A stretch of DNA of 7,078 bases from an uncultured Campylobacter sp. (GTDB lineage: Bacteria; Campylobacterota; Campylobacteria; Campylobacterales; Campylobacteraceae): NCBI RefSeq assembly GCF_937997405.1, contig NZ_CALKTL010000080.1, positions 1-7,078 of the forward strand. Reading direction: 5' to 3'. Both the position numbers and the translations under genes were made by a program. The notes under the pieces were generated by a model. The model was not told the origin of the DNA. It saw only the letters and a list, made by a program, of their open reading frames with translations, and made no database searches. Numbering within the stretch: the first letter of the stretch is position 1; each line of letters starts with the position of its first letter. Positions 1 through 6,316 of the stretch are shown in pieces.

Positions 1-44
1 ACTTCAGCGAAGATCAGATCTATCGCATCGACCATTACTTGGGC
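1..44 (+). pseudogene. zwf: Fragment of glucose-6-phosphate dehydrogenase ending at the DHYLG active-site motif
   Basis: Codons from base 3 read FSEDQIYRIDHYLG, which matches the G6PD substrate-binding region. The family signature is DHYLGK followed by E, Q or K, normally preceded by hydrophobic-RI. The match stops after the glycine (GGC, 42-44). The expected lysine is alanine, and the rest is rubrerythrin. The lost part would contain the catalytic histidine and the whole beta+alpha domain, so no active G6PD could come from this copy. The G6PD nucleotide-binding half would have to lie to the left of the window. Alternatives are a chimeric assembly or a chance resemblance; ten consecutive signature-like residues make chance unlikely. 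Confidence 0.75.
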
Positions 45-650
45 GCGGAGGTCGAGGTGCAAAAAGTAGGCGGCGGCACGCTTAGCTGCTGCGGCGAGCC
101 GATGAAATGTATAACTGAGGATCTGACGCAGGTAAATTTGATGAAGGCGTTCGCAGGCGAGTCGCAAGCGCGCAACAAATATGATCTTTACGGCGATTTG
201 GCCAAAGAGGCGGGCTTTCACGCCATTGCGCGACATTTTTACGAGGCTGCCGAAAATGAAAAATGGCACGCCAGAGCCGAGCTAAAGGCGCATCACGCGG
301 CCGCAGGCATTCCGCTTGATAAAATGGATAAAAATCTGCTCGATGCCGCCGCCGGCGAGCGCTACGAGCACGAGAGCATGTATCCGAGCTTCGCTAAAAT
401 CGCGACCGAAGAGGGTAAAAAAGAGGTAGCGCGCCTTTTTAACGCTATCGGCAAGGTCGAGCAGGAGCACGAGCGCGAATACAACGAGCTTCAAAAGATC
501 CTGCTAGAAGAGGGTTTTTTCGAGAGCTTTGATGAGGAAGTTTGGGTGTGCGAGGTCTGCGGCCACGTTCATCGCGGCAAGAAAGCCCCAGGCGCCTGTC
601 CGCTCTGCAAGGCTCCGCGCGAGTATTTCAAAAAACAAAGGCTTGTTTAA
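1..650 (+). CDS. rrc: Desulforubrerythrin, 5'-partial, fused in frame behind a G6PD fragment
   Basis: The reading frame is open from the left edge (first whole codon at base 3) to TAA at 648-650. Residue numbers here count from the TTG at base 39. From about residue 3 it is desulforubrerythrin, a cytoplasmic non-haem iron protein that reduces hydrogen peroxide. The visible parts are the second half of a desulforedoxin-type site (C17-C18 in LSCCGEPM), a ferritin-like four-helix domain at about 28-160 with diiron motifs E41, E74xxH77, E107, E110 and E141xxH144, and a C-terminal rubredoxin domain with C171xxC174 and C187xxC190. Family members of this type begin with a short peptide carrying CxxCG, which supplies the other two iron ligands of the first site. 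Here that segment is replaced by a glucose-6-phosphate dehydrogenase peptide. The TTG at 39 is an unlikely start: it lies inside the foreign peptide and has no Shine-Dalgarno sequence, so translation probably enters from upstream. Family assignment is secure; the true N-terminus is unknown. Confidence 0.9.
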   Translation, partial: FSEDQIYRIDHYLGAEVEVQKVGGGTLSCCGEPMKCITEDLTQVNLMKAFAGESQARNKYDLYGDLAKEAGFHAIARHFYEAAENEKWHARAELKAHHAAAGIPLDKMDKNLLDAAAGERYEHESMYPSFAKIATEEGKKEVARLFNAIGKVEQEHEREYNELQKILLEEGFFESFDEEVWVCEVCGHVHRGKKAPGACPLCKAPREYFKKQRLV

Positions 651-674
651 TTTTGATGCTTGCGGCACGGCGTT

Positions 675-703
675 TTTGCGATAGCTTTTGAAGCCGTCGC
701 AAA
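675..703 (+). repeat. Inverted repeat downstream of the rubrerythrin stop
   Basis: TTTGCGA at 675-681 pairs perfectly with TCGCAAA at 697-703 across a 15-base loop. It begins 25 bases after the rubrerythrin stop codon, so it could protect or end that transcript. No T-run follows the second arm, so it is not a classical terminator. Confidence 0.4.
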
Positions 704-755
704 TCTCGTTTATTGTCGCAAGCCGATCGCTTAAATCTTGGCTTAAAATTTTGCG

Positions 756-814
756 CGAGATTTCGTCTTTTTGCTCCTTTTTGCCGCGGGACTCCGTGGC
801 TAGACGAAATCTCG
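756..814. repeat. Perfect 13-bp inverted repeat with a long loop
   Basis: CGAGATTTCGTCT at 756-768 is perfectly complementary to AGACGAAATCTCG at 802-814, with 33 bases between. The left arm and its trailing TT recur as a 15-base word at 6350-6364 in the mltG-mdh spacer, so the arm may belong to a dispersed repeat family. The right arm is followed without a gap by a second hairpin (815-832). Confidence 0.6.
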
Positions 815-832
815 GGCTAAATTTATTTAGCC
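815..832. repeat. Short perfect hairpin abutting the 13-bp inverted repeat
   Basis: GGCTAAA (815-821) and TTTAGCC (826-832) pair perfectly around a TTTA loop. The pyrimidine-rich CTCCTTTTCTT that follows is a poor T-run, so on the plus strand this could act as a weak terminator for the gene ending at 650. Function is not proven. Confidence 0.45.
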
Positions 833-862
833 TAAACTCCTTTTCTTATCCCCCTAAGAAAT

Positions 863-890
863 GAAATCCTGCTCGCAAGAGCGGGATTTC
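863..890. repeat. Strong 12-bp hairpin with a GCAA tetraloop
   Basis: GAAATCCTGCTC (863-874) pairs with GAGCGGGATTTC (879-890), with a single T-G wobble in RNA, closed by GCAA, a GNRA-type stable tetraloop on the plus strand. This is the most stable-looking hairpin in the spacer. There is no T-run on either side, so it may be a structural or RNA-processing element rather than an intrinsic terminator. Confidence 0.6.
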
Positions 891-1446
891 TGTCGTAAAA
901 TAAATCTAAAATGATCATGCCGATGGATTTTGTATCTTTAAATTTTTATTATAAATTCCTATATGATTCTTGCGCTGTTTACGAAGTAAGCTTCGCATCG
1001 GTAAATTTCGCAGCAAACTTTGGTGGCAGAATCTTTTGTGTCTTTAATTTTAAGGCGAATACGGTGCGATGAGAATTTGAAAGCAAATCAAACTATAAAA
1101 TTTCGAGGGTTTAAATTTTAAATCAGAAATTCCATCCTTACGGAATTTGCAGATAAATTTTATATCCGCTACCTCTTAATATGTCGATTATCTTTTGCTT
1201 ATAAAATCCTCGGATGAAATACCGTATCGTCAAAATTTAAATGAAATTTTATACTAAATTTATCTGGAATTTTAGGCAAAATCGTATGAGAAAATTTAAA
1301 AAGTAAAATTTATTCTATACTCCAAAAGAGTAAAATTCTAGTTTTTTTGCAATCAAGCTCTAAGGCTCGCGCGTTAATTTTAAATTTTGCCGAGTTAAAT
1401 TCTAAAGCTCGCAAGGTAAAATTTTTAGGTTCTGTTATGCTAGTAT

Positions 1447-1489
1447 GAAAAACAAATTTCAGAATTTTTCAAAATAAAATTCTGAAATT
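1447..1489 (-). terminator. Distal minus-strand terminator candidate after xerH
   Basis: A perfect 14-bp inverted repeat, AATTTCAGAATTTT (1455-1468) and AAAATTCTGAAATT (1476-1489), encloses a 7-base loop. Read on the minus strand, the hairpin is followed by TGTTTTTC (complement of 1447-1454), the expected uridine tail. It lies about 100 bases past the xerH stop and would back up the nearer terminator. The stem is AT-rich, so its strength is uncertain. A recombination site with 14-bp arms and a 7-bp centre is an alternative reading. Confidence 0.5.
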
Positions 1490-1541
1490 CTTGTAAAATA
1501 TTCCATAAAAACGATTTTAAAGCCGTCTCAAAACGAAATTC

Positions 1542-1562
1542 AAAAAATCTTGCTCAAGCAAG
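1542..1562 (-). terminator. Proximal intrinsic terminator of the asmA-like/xerH unit
   Basis: On the minus strand CTTGC-TTGA-GCAAG forms a 5-bp stem (about 6 bp if the inner T-A pair closes) and is followed by ATTTTTTG. It begins 28 bases beyond the xerH TGA. The stem is short, but its position, orientation and run of six T residues are what an intrinsic terminator needs. Confidence 0.55.
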
Positions 1563-1589
1563 CCTCGCAACGCCGCAAATTTTAAAATT

Positions 1590-2651
1590 TCACTCCTCGA
1601 ATTCCTCCGCGACCTTCGCCGCAAGGCGCAGTTTGTCGCTGTCGAAGTGGGTGTAGATGCGCGAAGTATTTAGGCTCGCGTGGCCGAGGGCTTCTTGGAC
1701 GAGCACGAGGTCCTTTTGCTTTTTGTAAAGCATCGTCGCGAAGGTATGGCGCAGCATGTGAGCGCCGTTTTTTTCCTTGCGGATGCCCGCGCTCATTAAA
1801 ATTTTCTCCACGATGCCGCTGACATAGGCCTGAGTAAGCGGCGCGCCGTTTTTGGTGACGAAAAGATAGCCCTCTTTGTTTGCAAAGTTCGTCTCCAGCG
1901 CGTTTAGATGCTCCTCGATCAGGTGGCGCTTGATCATTACGATGCGGTATTTATTGCCCTTGCCGCGGATTCGGATGACGAAAAGATCGCCCTCGGGCGC
2001 GATATCTTTGCGCTTGAGATTTATCGCTTCGCCCACGCGGATGCCCGTATAGACGATGATTTTTACGATTAGGCGGTTGCGATGGGCAAAGGAGCGAAAC
2101 TCGCTTAGATTTATCGCGTCCAAAAACCGCTTCAGCTCCTCCTCGCTCATAAACTCCGGAAGCTTCGTGCCGCGGCTGCCGCTAATGCCGCCCCAATACT
2201 TAAGCTCGATGCCGAAGTTGTGCGAGGTACCGTCCTGCTCGTTTTGGCGGTCGATGAAGCCGAAAAAATTTATCAGCGCGATGCGGTAGTTTTTTTTGCT
2301 CGCATCGCTTAGCCCGCCCGTAATCGAGGCTAAAATTTCGCTCAAAAGCTCCTCGTCGATATTTTTCATACTCTCAAGGCCGTACTGCATGATCGCTTCG
2401 TAAAATTTTTTAAGCGGATTGAAGTAAGTGTTAATGCCCGTAAGGCCTGCATTTCGCGCATCTTTTGCGAGCCGCTCGAGTTCATTGATGTTTGCTACCT
2501 CGTGATTTAGCGCCAGGCTCGCGCGGCGAAACAGCGCGTCGTTTTTCAGCTCCTTATTCGATAGCGCGCTTAGCTTATAGCGCACGAATTTTACGAGCCA
2601 AAACAGCAGCGATTTTTCAAAGCTATCCTTGTAATCAAGCGGGAATTTCAT
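1590..2651 (-). CDS. xerH: Tyrosine recombinase XerH, chromosome-dimer resolution
   Basis: At 353 residues this is a full-length Xer recombinase of the single-protein XerH type that serves Campylobacter and Helicobacter in place of XerC/XerD. It acts at a dif site near the terminus, normally with FtsK, to resolve chromosome dimers. The N-terminal core-binding domain spans about 1-165, including the family-typical stretches GLTGINTY and KKNYRIAL. The C-terminal catalytic domain carries all expected residues: R205 (YTGIR), K231 (GKGNKYR), H298 and R301 (HMLRHTFAT), H324 (LGHASL) and nucleophile Y333 (SRIYTHFD). The start is the ATG at 2651, which overlaps the stop of the preceding gene (ATGA) and has GAGGAG five bases upstream. 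It is intact and not flanked by phage or transposon genes, so it is the housekeeping enzyme rather than a mobile integrase. Confidence 0.93.
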   Translation of the reverse strand: MKFPLDYKDSFEKSLLFWLVKFVRYKLSALSNKELKNDALFRRASLALNHEVANINELERLAKDARNAGLTGINTYFNPLKKFYEAIMQYGLESMKNIDEELLSEILASITGGLSDASKKNYRIALINFFGFIDRQNEQDGTSHNFGIELKYWGGISGSRGTKLPEFMSEEELKRFLDAINLSEFRSFAHRNRLIVKIIVYTGIRVGEAINLKRKDIAPEGDLFVIRIRGKGNKYRIVMIKRHLIEEHLNALETNFANKEGYLFVTKNGAPLTQAYVSGIVEKILMSAGIRKEKNGAHMLRHTFATMLYKKQKDLVLVQEALGHASLNTSRIYTHFDSDKLRLAAKVAEEFEE

Positions 2652-5239
2652 TTGCTCTCCTCGCTGTCGCCGAAGATCACGAAAGGCAGCATCAGCGTGT
2701 TTTTGATAAGATTATACGGCGTTTTTAGCACGTCGGTCGCAACGCCGGTCGAGTAGGTAGGCTTTTTCGTCGTGCCGCGAATCTCGATGATCGTGGAGAT
2801 CGTGTTGTTTTCGCCCAAGATGATATGATTTAGCAGCGGGATTTTTGAGATTATCGAGCTTGCGTCTTTTAGGTATTTAAGCTCTAGATCGATATTTAGC
2901 GCGCCGCTTTTCATATCAACTTCGCCGTTACCCGCGATGTCTGCGCTACTGCCGGTAAAGTTCATTGCGTTTATGTAAATTTTATCGCCGCTGCGGCGAA
3001 AGTAAATCTTGCCCTTCTGCACGCTAAAGCCGCGATCGTTGAAATCGGGCGTCTTAAACGTAAGTAGCGAGGGCACGGAGTTTATAAAGCTAAGCAGCCT
3101 TTGATAGATGATGTAGTCCTTCAGATAGGTGTTTTGCACGTTGATCTCGCCGCGGTAGTTGCGCGGATCGATGCCGCTTGCTTTCAGCGTAAATACCCCT
3201 CCGTCGAAGCTCTGCGAGCCCAGGAATTGATTAAGCGCCTCGCCGCTGATGTTTTGCGCAAAAATTTGAAGCAAACTCTTTTTAAAGATCAACTTCACGT
3301 CGCCGCGTTTAAAGCTTGCGTTCAGGTTCATATTTTTGCCGTCCAGCACGCCGTTAAAGTGCGTAAATTTAAGCGTCTTATTAAGATCGGATAGCACGAT
3401 GGAAGAGTTTTGCCCGCTGAAATTTATCGGCGAGCGCTCCTTTGTGCCGTTATTAAACTCACTAGTTTGCACGCTCGTATTGATCGCGACGTCCACGTCT
3501 TTTAAAGAGACGAAGTTGCCGCCTTTGTTGATTTTGAGAGAAATTTTACCGCTTCCGCTAGAGCCTTCCAGATCGCCCCCGCGCACTCGAAGCGCGAAAG
3601 AGTCGTTTTTATAATGGCTTCCGTCCTTGTTCAGCAGACCGAAATCAAAGATGAGATTGTTGCTGCTGATATCTAAGTTTGTAAAATCGCTAGTTAAAAT
3701 TTTAAGATCTCCGCCGCTAATGCCCGCGTTTTTAAGCGTCTTAGAAAAGGGCAAAATTCCGCTAATATCTGGCGAGCTAATCTCGATCCGCTCGCCGAAG
3801 CTCATCTTTGCGCCTAAAAATTGCGAGCTCAGCACCGGCGCTTTGCCGCTAAAATCAAGGCTTATATTATCTCGCGCGTCGCCAAATTTTAAAATTTCTT
3901 TGCCGTTCGGGGAGAGATTGAAGCTATGAATAACGCCGTTAAATTTAGCTTTGCGCGTGGCGATGTCGATGCTGCCGCTTGCCGTGGCGTTAAAAATTTC
4001 ATTTTGCAGATTCGCATCTTTGATATCGATCTTTTTTTCTGTGATATGCACCCGCGCGGCTTTGGAGTGAAATTTTGCTTTAGAGATCATCAGATCGGCA
4101 TCTTTTAGCGTCACGTTCGCATCGACCTTGGCGCTTTCCTTTTCGACGTCTACGTCTATCAGCACGCGCGCATCGATCCCGCCACCTAGCGGATATACGG
4201 GCTCATCTATGCCGTAGCTTTGCAGGATCGCTATAAGGTCCTTGCCCAAGCTCTCCTTGGTCCGCAGATCCAGATATACGACCGGCTTCTCTTCAAAAAG
4301 CCCGCCGATACGTACGCCGCTTCCCTCCAGGCTTTTGCCTTTAAATTTAGGCTCATTTAGCGTGAAGCTTAGATAATCGTTTTTAAGCGTGATGTTTGCG
4401 TCTTTCACCGTTACGGCTTCGATTTGCGGCTGAAATTTTATCGTAAGATCCTGCGCGTAAGCCGTGGCGCTGACGTTTTCGGCGACCGGGCGCGGATCTT
4501 TCAAATCGATCTTCGCGCGGAGGTTTTCGATGTAGTAGTTTTTTGCGACCGCCTTGCCGTAGATCCACTCGTTCGCAAGAGGATTTAGCCCCGTTAGCGC
4601 GCCTAGCTCATTCATAAAATTTTTCAGACTCAAGGCCGAGGCGCGATTTATCTCGATATTTAGCTCCGAGCCGATATTGTGCACGTCAAGCTCGCCCGCG
4701 ATCTCGTGCGAAGCGAAGGCGCCGTTAAAATCATACGTATCGGCTTTGAAATTTGCTCGCGCCGTGCCGTGCAGAGTGAGATTAAAATCATTTAGCTTAA
4801 GCTCGATGGGATCAAAGCTCAGCCCGTCTGCGCCAGGCGTGATCTTTGAGCTTAGCCTAAAAAACCGCGTGTCGGCGTAAAAAACGTCGCTTTTGTATTT
4901 TAGTTTCAGGCTTTCGCCTTTTATTTTCATATTGTCTACGTCGATCTCTTCGAAAAAGGAGTTGATGAGCGAGATTTTTTTGCTAAATTCTAAAATTTTC
5001 TCGCTTTGCGTGCGCAGATCGGTGGAATTTTGCTCTAAATTTTGTGTATTGTTTTGCGTAATTTCAAGATTTTTTATACGCAGCACGAGACCTTTATTTA
5101 GCTTTAGATAAAACCCCTCAAGCTTTGCAAAGCTCACGTCCAGCTGCGAAATCGCAATACCGTGTTTTAGGCCTACCGCGCAGATTATAAAAAGTATAGT
5201 AAGAGTAAGAAAAAATCTAGCTAAAAATTTATACATCAT
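2648..5239 (-). CDS. AsmA/YhdP-like envelope protein, large, N-terminally anchored
   Basis: This 863-residue protein has one hydrophobic segment at about 5-26 (an uncleaved-looking signal anchor). A long periplasmic body follows, made of alternating short beta strands, the pattern of the AsmA/TamB/YhdP superfamily. The C-terminal region (about 664-853) looks like the AsmA-like C-terminal domain, with QRLLSFINSVPSLLTF at 713-728, a SADIAGNGEVDMKSG strand-turn at 765-779, and KIPLLNHIILG followed by an IRGT-KPTYST segment. Characterised relatives (YhdP, TamB, YdbH) form hydrophobic grooves for phospholipid movement between inner and outer membrane. The same role is inferred here and the exact subfamily is uncertain. 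Two consecutive ATG codons (5237-5239 and 5234-5236) can serve as start; GGGA upstream is a weak ribosome-binding site better spaced for the second. It is the first gene of the leftward unit and overlaps xerH by ATGA. Confidence 0.75.
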   Translation of the reverse strand: MMYKFLARFFLTLTILFIICAVGLKHGIAISQLDVSFAKLEGFYLKLNKGLVLRIKNLEITQNNTQNLEQNSTDLRTQSEKILEFSKKISLINSFFEEIDVDNMKIKGESLKLKYKSDVFYADTRFFRLSSKITPGADGLSFDPIELKLNDFNLTLHGTARANFKADTYDFNGAFASHEIAGELDVHNIGSELNIEINRASALSLKNFMNELGALTGLNPLANEWIYGKAVAKNYYIENLRAKIDLKDPRPVAENVSATAYAQDLTIKFQPQIEAVTVKDANITLKNDYLSFTLNEPKFKGKSLEGSGVRIGGLFEEKPVVYLDLRTKESLGKDLIAILQSYGIDEPVYPLGGGIDARVLIDVDVEKESAKVDANVTLKDADLMISKAKFHSKAARVHITEKKIDIKDANLQNEIFNATASGSIDIATRKAKFNGVIHSFNLSPNGKEILKFGDARDNISLDFSGKAPVLSSQFLGAKMSFGERIEISSPDISGILPFSKTLKNAGISGGDLKILTSDFTNLDISSNNLIFDFGLLNKDGSHYKNDSFALRVRGGDLEGSSGSGKISLKINKGGNFVSLKDVDVAINTSVQTSEFNNGTKERSPINFSGQNSSIVLSDLNKTLKFTHFNGVLDGKNMNLNASFKRGDVKLIFKKSLLQIFAQNISGEALNQFLGSQSFDGGVFTLKASGIDPRNYRGEINVQNTYLKDYIIYQRLLSFINSVPSLLTFKTPDFNDRGFSVQKGKIYFRRSGDKIYINAMNFTGSSADIAGNGEVDMKSGALNIDLELKYLKDASSIISKIPLLNHIILGENNTISTIIEIRGTTKKPTYSTGVATDVLKTPYNLIKNTLMLPFVIFGDSEESK
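2657..2662 (-). promoter_or_regulatory. Shine-Dalgarno of xerH inside the end of the asmA-like gene
   Basis: GAGGAG on the minus strand ends five bases before the xerH ATG and lies within the last codons of the upstream gene. With the ATGA overlap it points to translational coupling, and it fixes the xerH start at 2651. Confidence 0.7.
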
Positions 5240-5256
5240 CGTCCCATTAAAAAGCT

Positions 5257-5279
5257 ACGCCCAAAATCAAATCGGGCGT
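5257..5279 (-). promoter_or_regulatory. Leader hairpin with T-run upstream of the AsmA-like gene
   Basis: ACGCCC (5257-5262) and GGGCGT (5274-5279) form a perfect 6-bp GC-rich stem with an 11-base loop. On the minus strand it is followed by AGCTTTTTAATGGG just before the start codon. It lies between the proposed promoter and the gene, so it resembles a short attenuator or a structure controlling ribosome access. Confidence 0.4.
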
Positions 5280-5296
5280 GCCGAAAAACTGCGCTT

Positions 5297-5302
5297 ATAA
5301 TA
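5297..5302 (-). promoter_or_regulatory. Putative -10 box for the asmA-like/xerH unit
   Basis: TATTAT on the minus strand, in the context CATATTATAAG, lies about 58 bases before the start codon at 5239 and has an AT-rich upstream flank. This suits epsilonproteobacterial sigma-70 promoters, which rely on the -10 box and periodic AT tracts rather than a -35 box. It overlaps an equally good plus-strand TATAAT (5296-5301), so orientation is inferred from the genes. Confidence 0.4.
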
Positions 5303-5311
5303 TGAAATTTA

Positions 5312-5340
5312 TTCAAAATTTTGGCTTATTTGCCTATAAT
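5312..5340 (+). promoter_or_regulatory. Putative mltG promoter
   Basis: A perfect TATAAT lies at 5335-5340, 25 bases before the mltG ATG. TTCAAA at 5312-5317 sits 17 bases upstream and matches four of six bases of the -35 consensus, with T-rich sequence between. The implied leader is about 15-20 bases and contains the ribosome-binding site GAAAGGA (5355-5361). Confidence 0.55.
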
Positions 5341-5365
5341 TTCAGCTAAATTTTGAAAGGAACGC

Positions 5366-6316
5366 ATGAAATTCTTTATAAAGCTCATCAAAGCTGCGTG
5401 CATTTGTATCGAGCTTGCGGCTATCTTCCTTTTGGCCGTAGGCTTTGATCTACACGAGCGCGTCGGCAACGCGAAAACCGTGCAGATAGGCCAGGGCAGC
5501 TCAACGAAAATTTTATCGCAACTCTCAAAGAGCTATCCTAAATTTACGAAATTTGACGCGAGGCTGCTTTCTTTTTACGGCGGCGCAAAAACCGGCGAGC
5601 TGGAGCTTAGCGGCGAAAATTTGCCCAAATATCAATTTTTGTATGAGCTAAGCGTCGCAAAACCCGTGATGAACGAGATCAAGCTGATCCCGGGAGAGAC
5701 TACGATCGTGTTTTTAAAACAGCTGGCGAAAGATCGCGGGCTAAGCTTTAGCGAGCTTGAGCGCGAATACAACGCCACGGCGCCGTTTTACGAGGGCTTT
5801 TTGGTGCCTGAAACCTATAAAATTAGCAAAAACGAAAGCGAAAAAAATATCATCGATCACCTCATCTCAAGCGCACAAAAATTCCACGAAGACTTGTCGC
5901 GCGAACTTAGCGGCGACTATAACGCCACGGCGTGGAAGCAGGTGCTGATCAAGGCCTCGGTCATTCAAAAAGAGGCCGCAAACACAGATGAAATGCCCCT
6001 CGTAGCCTCCGTCATCGACAACCGCTTAGCCAAAAATATGCGCCTTCAGATGGACGGTACGCTGAATTACGGCGAGTTTTCGCACGTCAAGATCACTCCG
6101 CAGCGCATCCGCACCGACACCAGCCACTACAACACCTACCTCAACGACGGACTTCCGAAAGAACCGGTATGCGTGGTCTCTCGCGATGCGATACGCGCCG
6201 TTTTCGCGCCCGCAAAGAGCGAATACCTCTATTTTATGCGAAATAAAAAAACGGGACTTCACGATTTTGCGCGCACGCAAGCCGAGCACGAGCGCAACGT
6301 AAAGGCGCAGAGGTAA
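5366..6316 (+). CDS. mltG: Endolytic murein transglycosylase MltG (YceG family)
   Basis: MltG cleaves nascent glycan strands within the chain at the periplasmic face of the inner membrane, setting strand length during peptidoglycan synthesis. The 316-residue protein has a single membrane anchor at about 7-27 and a small N-terminal LysM-like region to about 110. The catalytic domain shows EGFLVPETY (143-151), the active-site glutamate E203 in ASVIQKEAA, NRL and MRLQMDGTLNYG (219-236), and SHYNTYLNDGLPKEP (253-267). It ends with YFMRNKKTGLHDF and AEHERNV (289-312), matching the family's C-terminal strand and final helix. It is slightly shorter than the E. coli protein of about 340 residues, with no missing motif. 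The ATG at 5366 follows GAAAGGA by four bases. It is transcribed divergently from the asmA-like gene, and mdh follows after 106 bases. Confidence 0.93.
   Translation: MKFFIKLIKAACICIELAAIFLLAVGFDLHERVGNAKTVQIGQGSSTKILSQLSKSYPKFTKFDARLLSFYGGAKTGELELSGENLPKYQFLYELSVAKPVMNEIKLIPGETTIVFLKQLAKDRGLSFSELEREYNATAPFYEGFLVPETYKISKNESEKNIIDHLISSAQKFHEDLSRELSGDYNATAWKQVLIKASVIQKEAANTDEMPLVASVIDNRLAKNMRLQMDGTLNYGEFSHVKITPQRIRTDTSHYNTYLNDGLPKEPVCVVSRDAIRAVFAPAKSEYLYFMRNKKTGLHDFARTQAEHERNVKAQR

Larger units (their letters stand above)
651..1589. other. Gene-free spacer, about 940 bp, structured on the left and AT-rich on the right
   Basis: No reading frame here resembles a known protein or has a ribosome-binding site. 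Bases about 660-890 are of mixed composition and hold several inverted repeats, listed separately. From about 900 to 1589 the sequence is strongly AT-rich, with many AAATTT/AAAATTTTA words and stop codons in every frame. It ends in two hairpin-plus-T-run structures that suit termination of the leftward xerH transcript. An imperfect repeat of the 12-mer TCTAARGCTCGC occurs at 1359-1370 and 1401-1412. I see no tRNA, tmRNA, SRP RNA or 6S-like fold, but a small RNA cannot be excluded by eye. Confidence 0.6.

Noticed and set aside
39..41. TTG as the real start codon of the rubrerythrin
   Set aside because: It encodes the leucine of the G6PD DHYLG motif, the frame stays open to the left edge, and no Shine-Dalgarno precedes it. 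It would also leave the protein without its usual N-terminal CxxC segment.
282..494. Minus-strand reading frame inside the rubrerythrin gene
   Set aside because: It is antisense to a well-supported gene, with no recognisable domain or ribosome-binding site.
911..1072. A 53-codon plus-strand reading frame beginning MIMPMDFVSL
   Set aside because: It has no ribosome-binding site, lies in AT-rich spacer, resembles no family I know, and its composition (F, Y, N, V) is what AT-rich non-coding DNA gives.
651..1589. CRISPR array, tRNA or insertion-sequence remnant in the long spacer
   Set aside because: There are no regularly spaced identical repeats, no cloverleaf, and no transposase-like frame. 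The inverted repeats are isolated hairpins with differing sequences.
1590..2651. The tyrosine recombinase as a phage or island integrase
   Set aside because: Its sequence matches the XerH housekeeping type. There is no adjacent tRNA, attachment repeat, excisionase or phage gene, and it is coupled to an envelope gene.
2056..5111. Several plus-strand reading frames of 60-100 codons opposite xerH and the AsmA-like gene
   Set aside because: All are antisense shadows of strong minus-strand genes. Their translations show no domains and they lack start signals.
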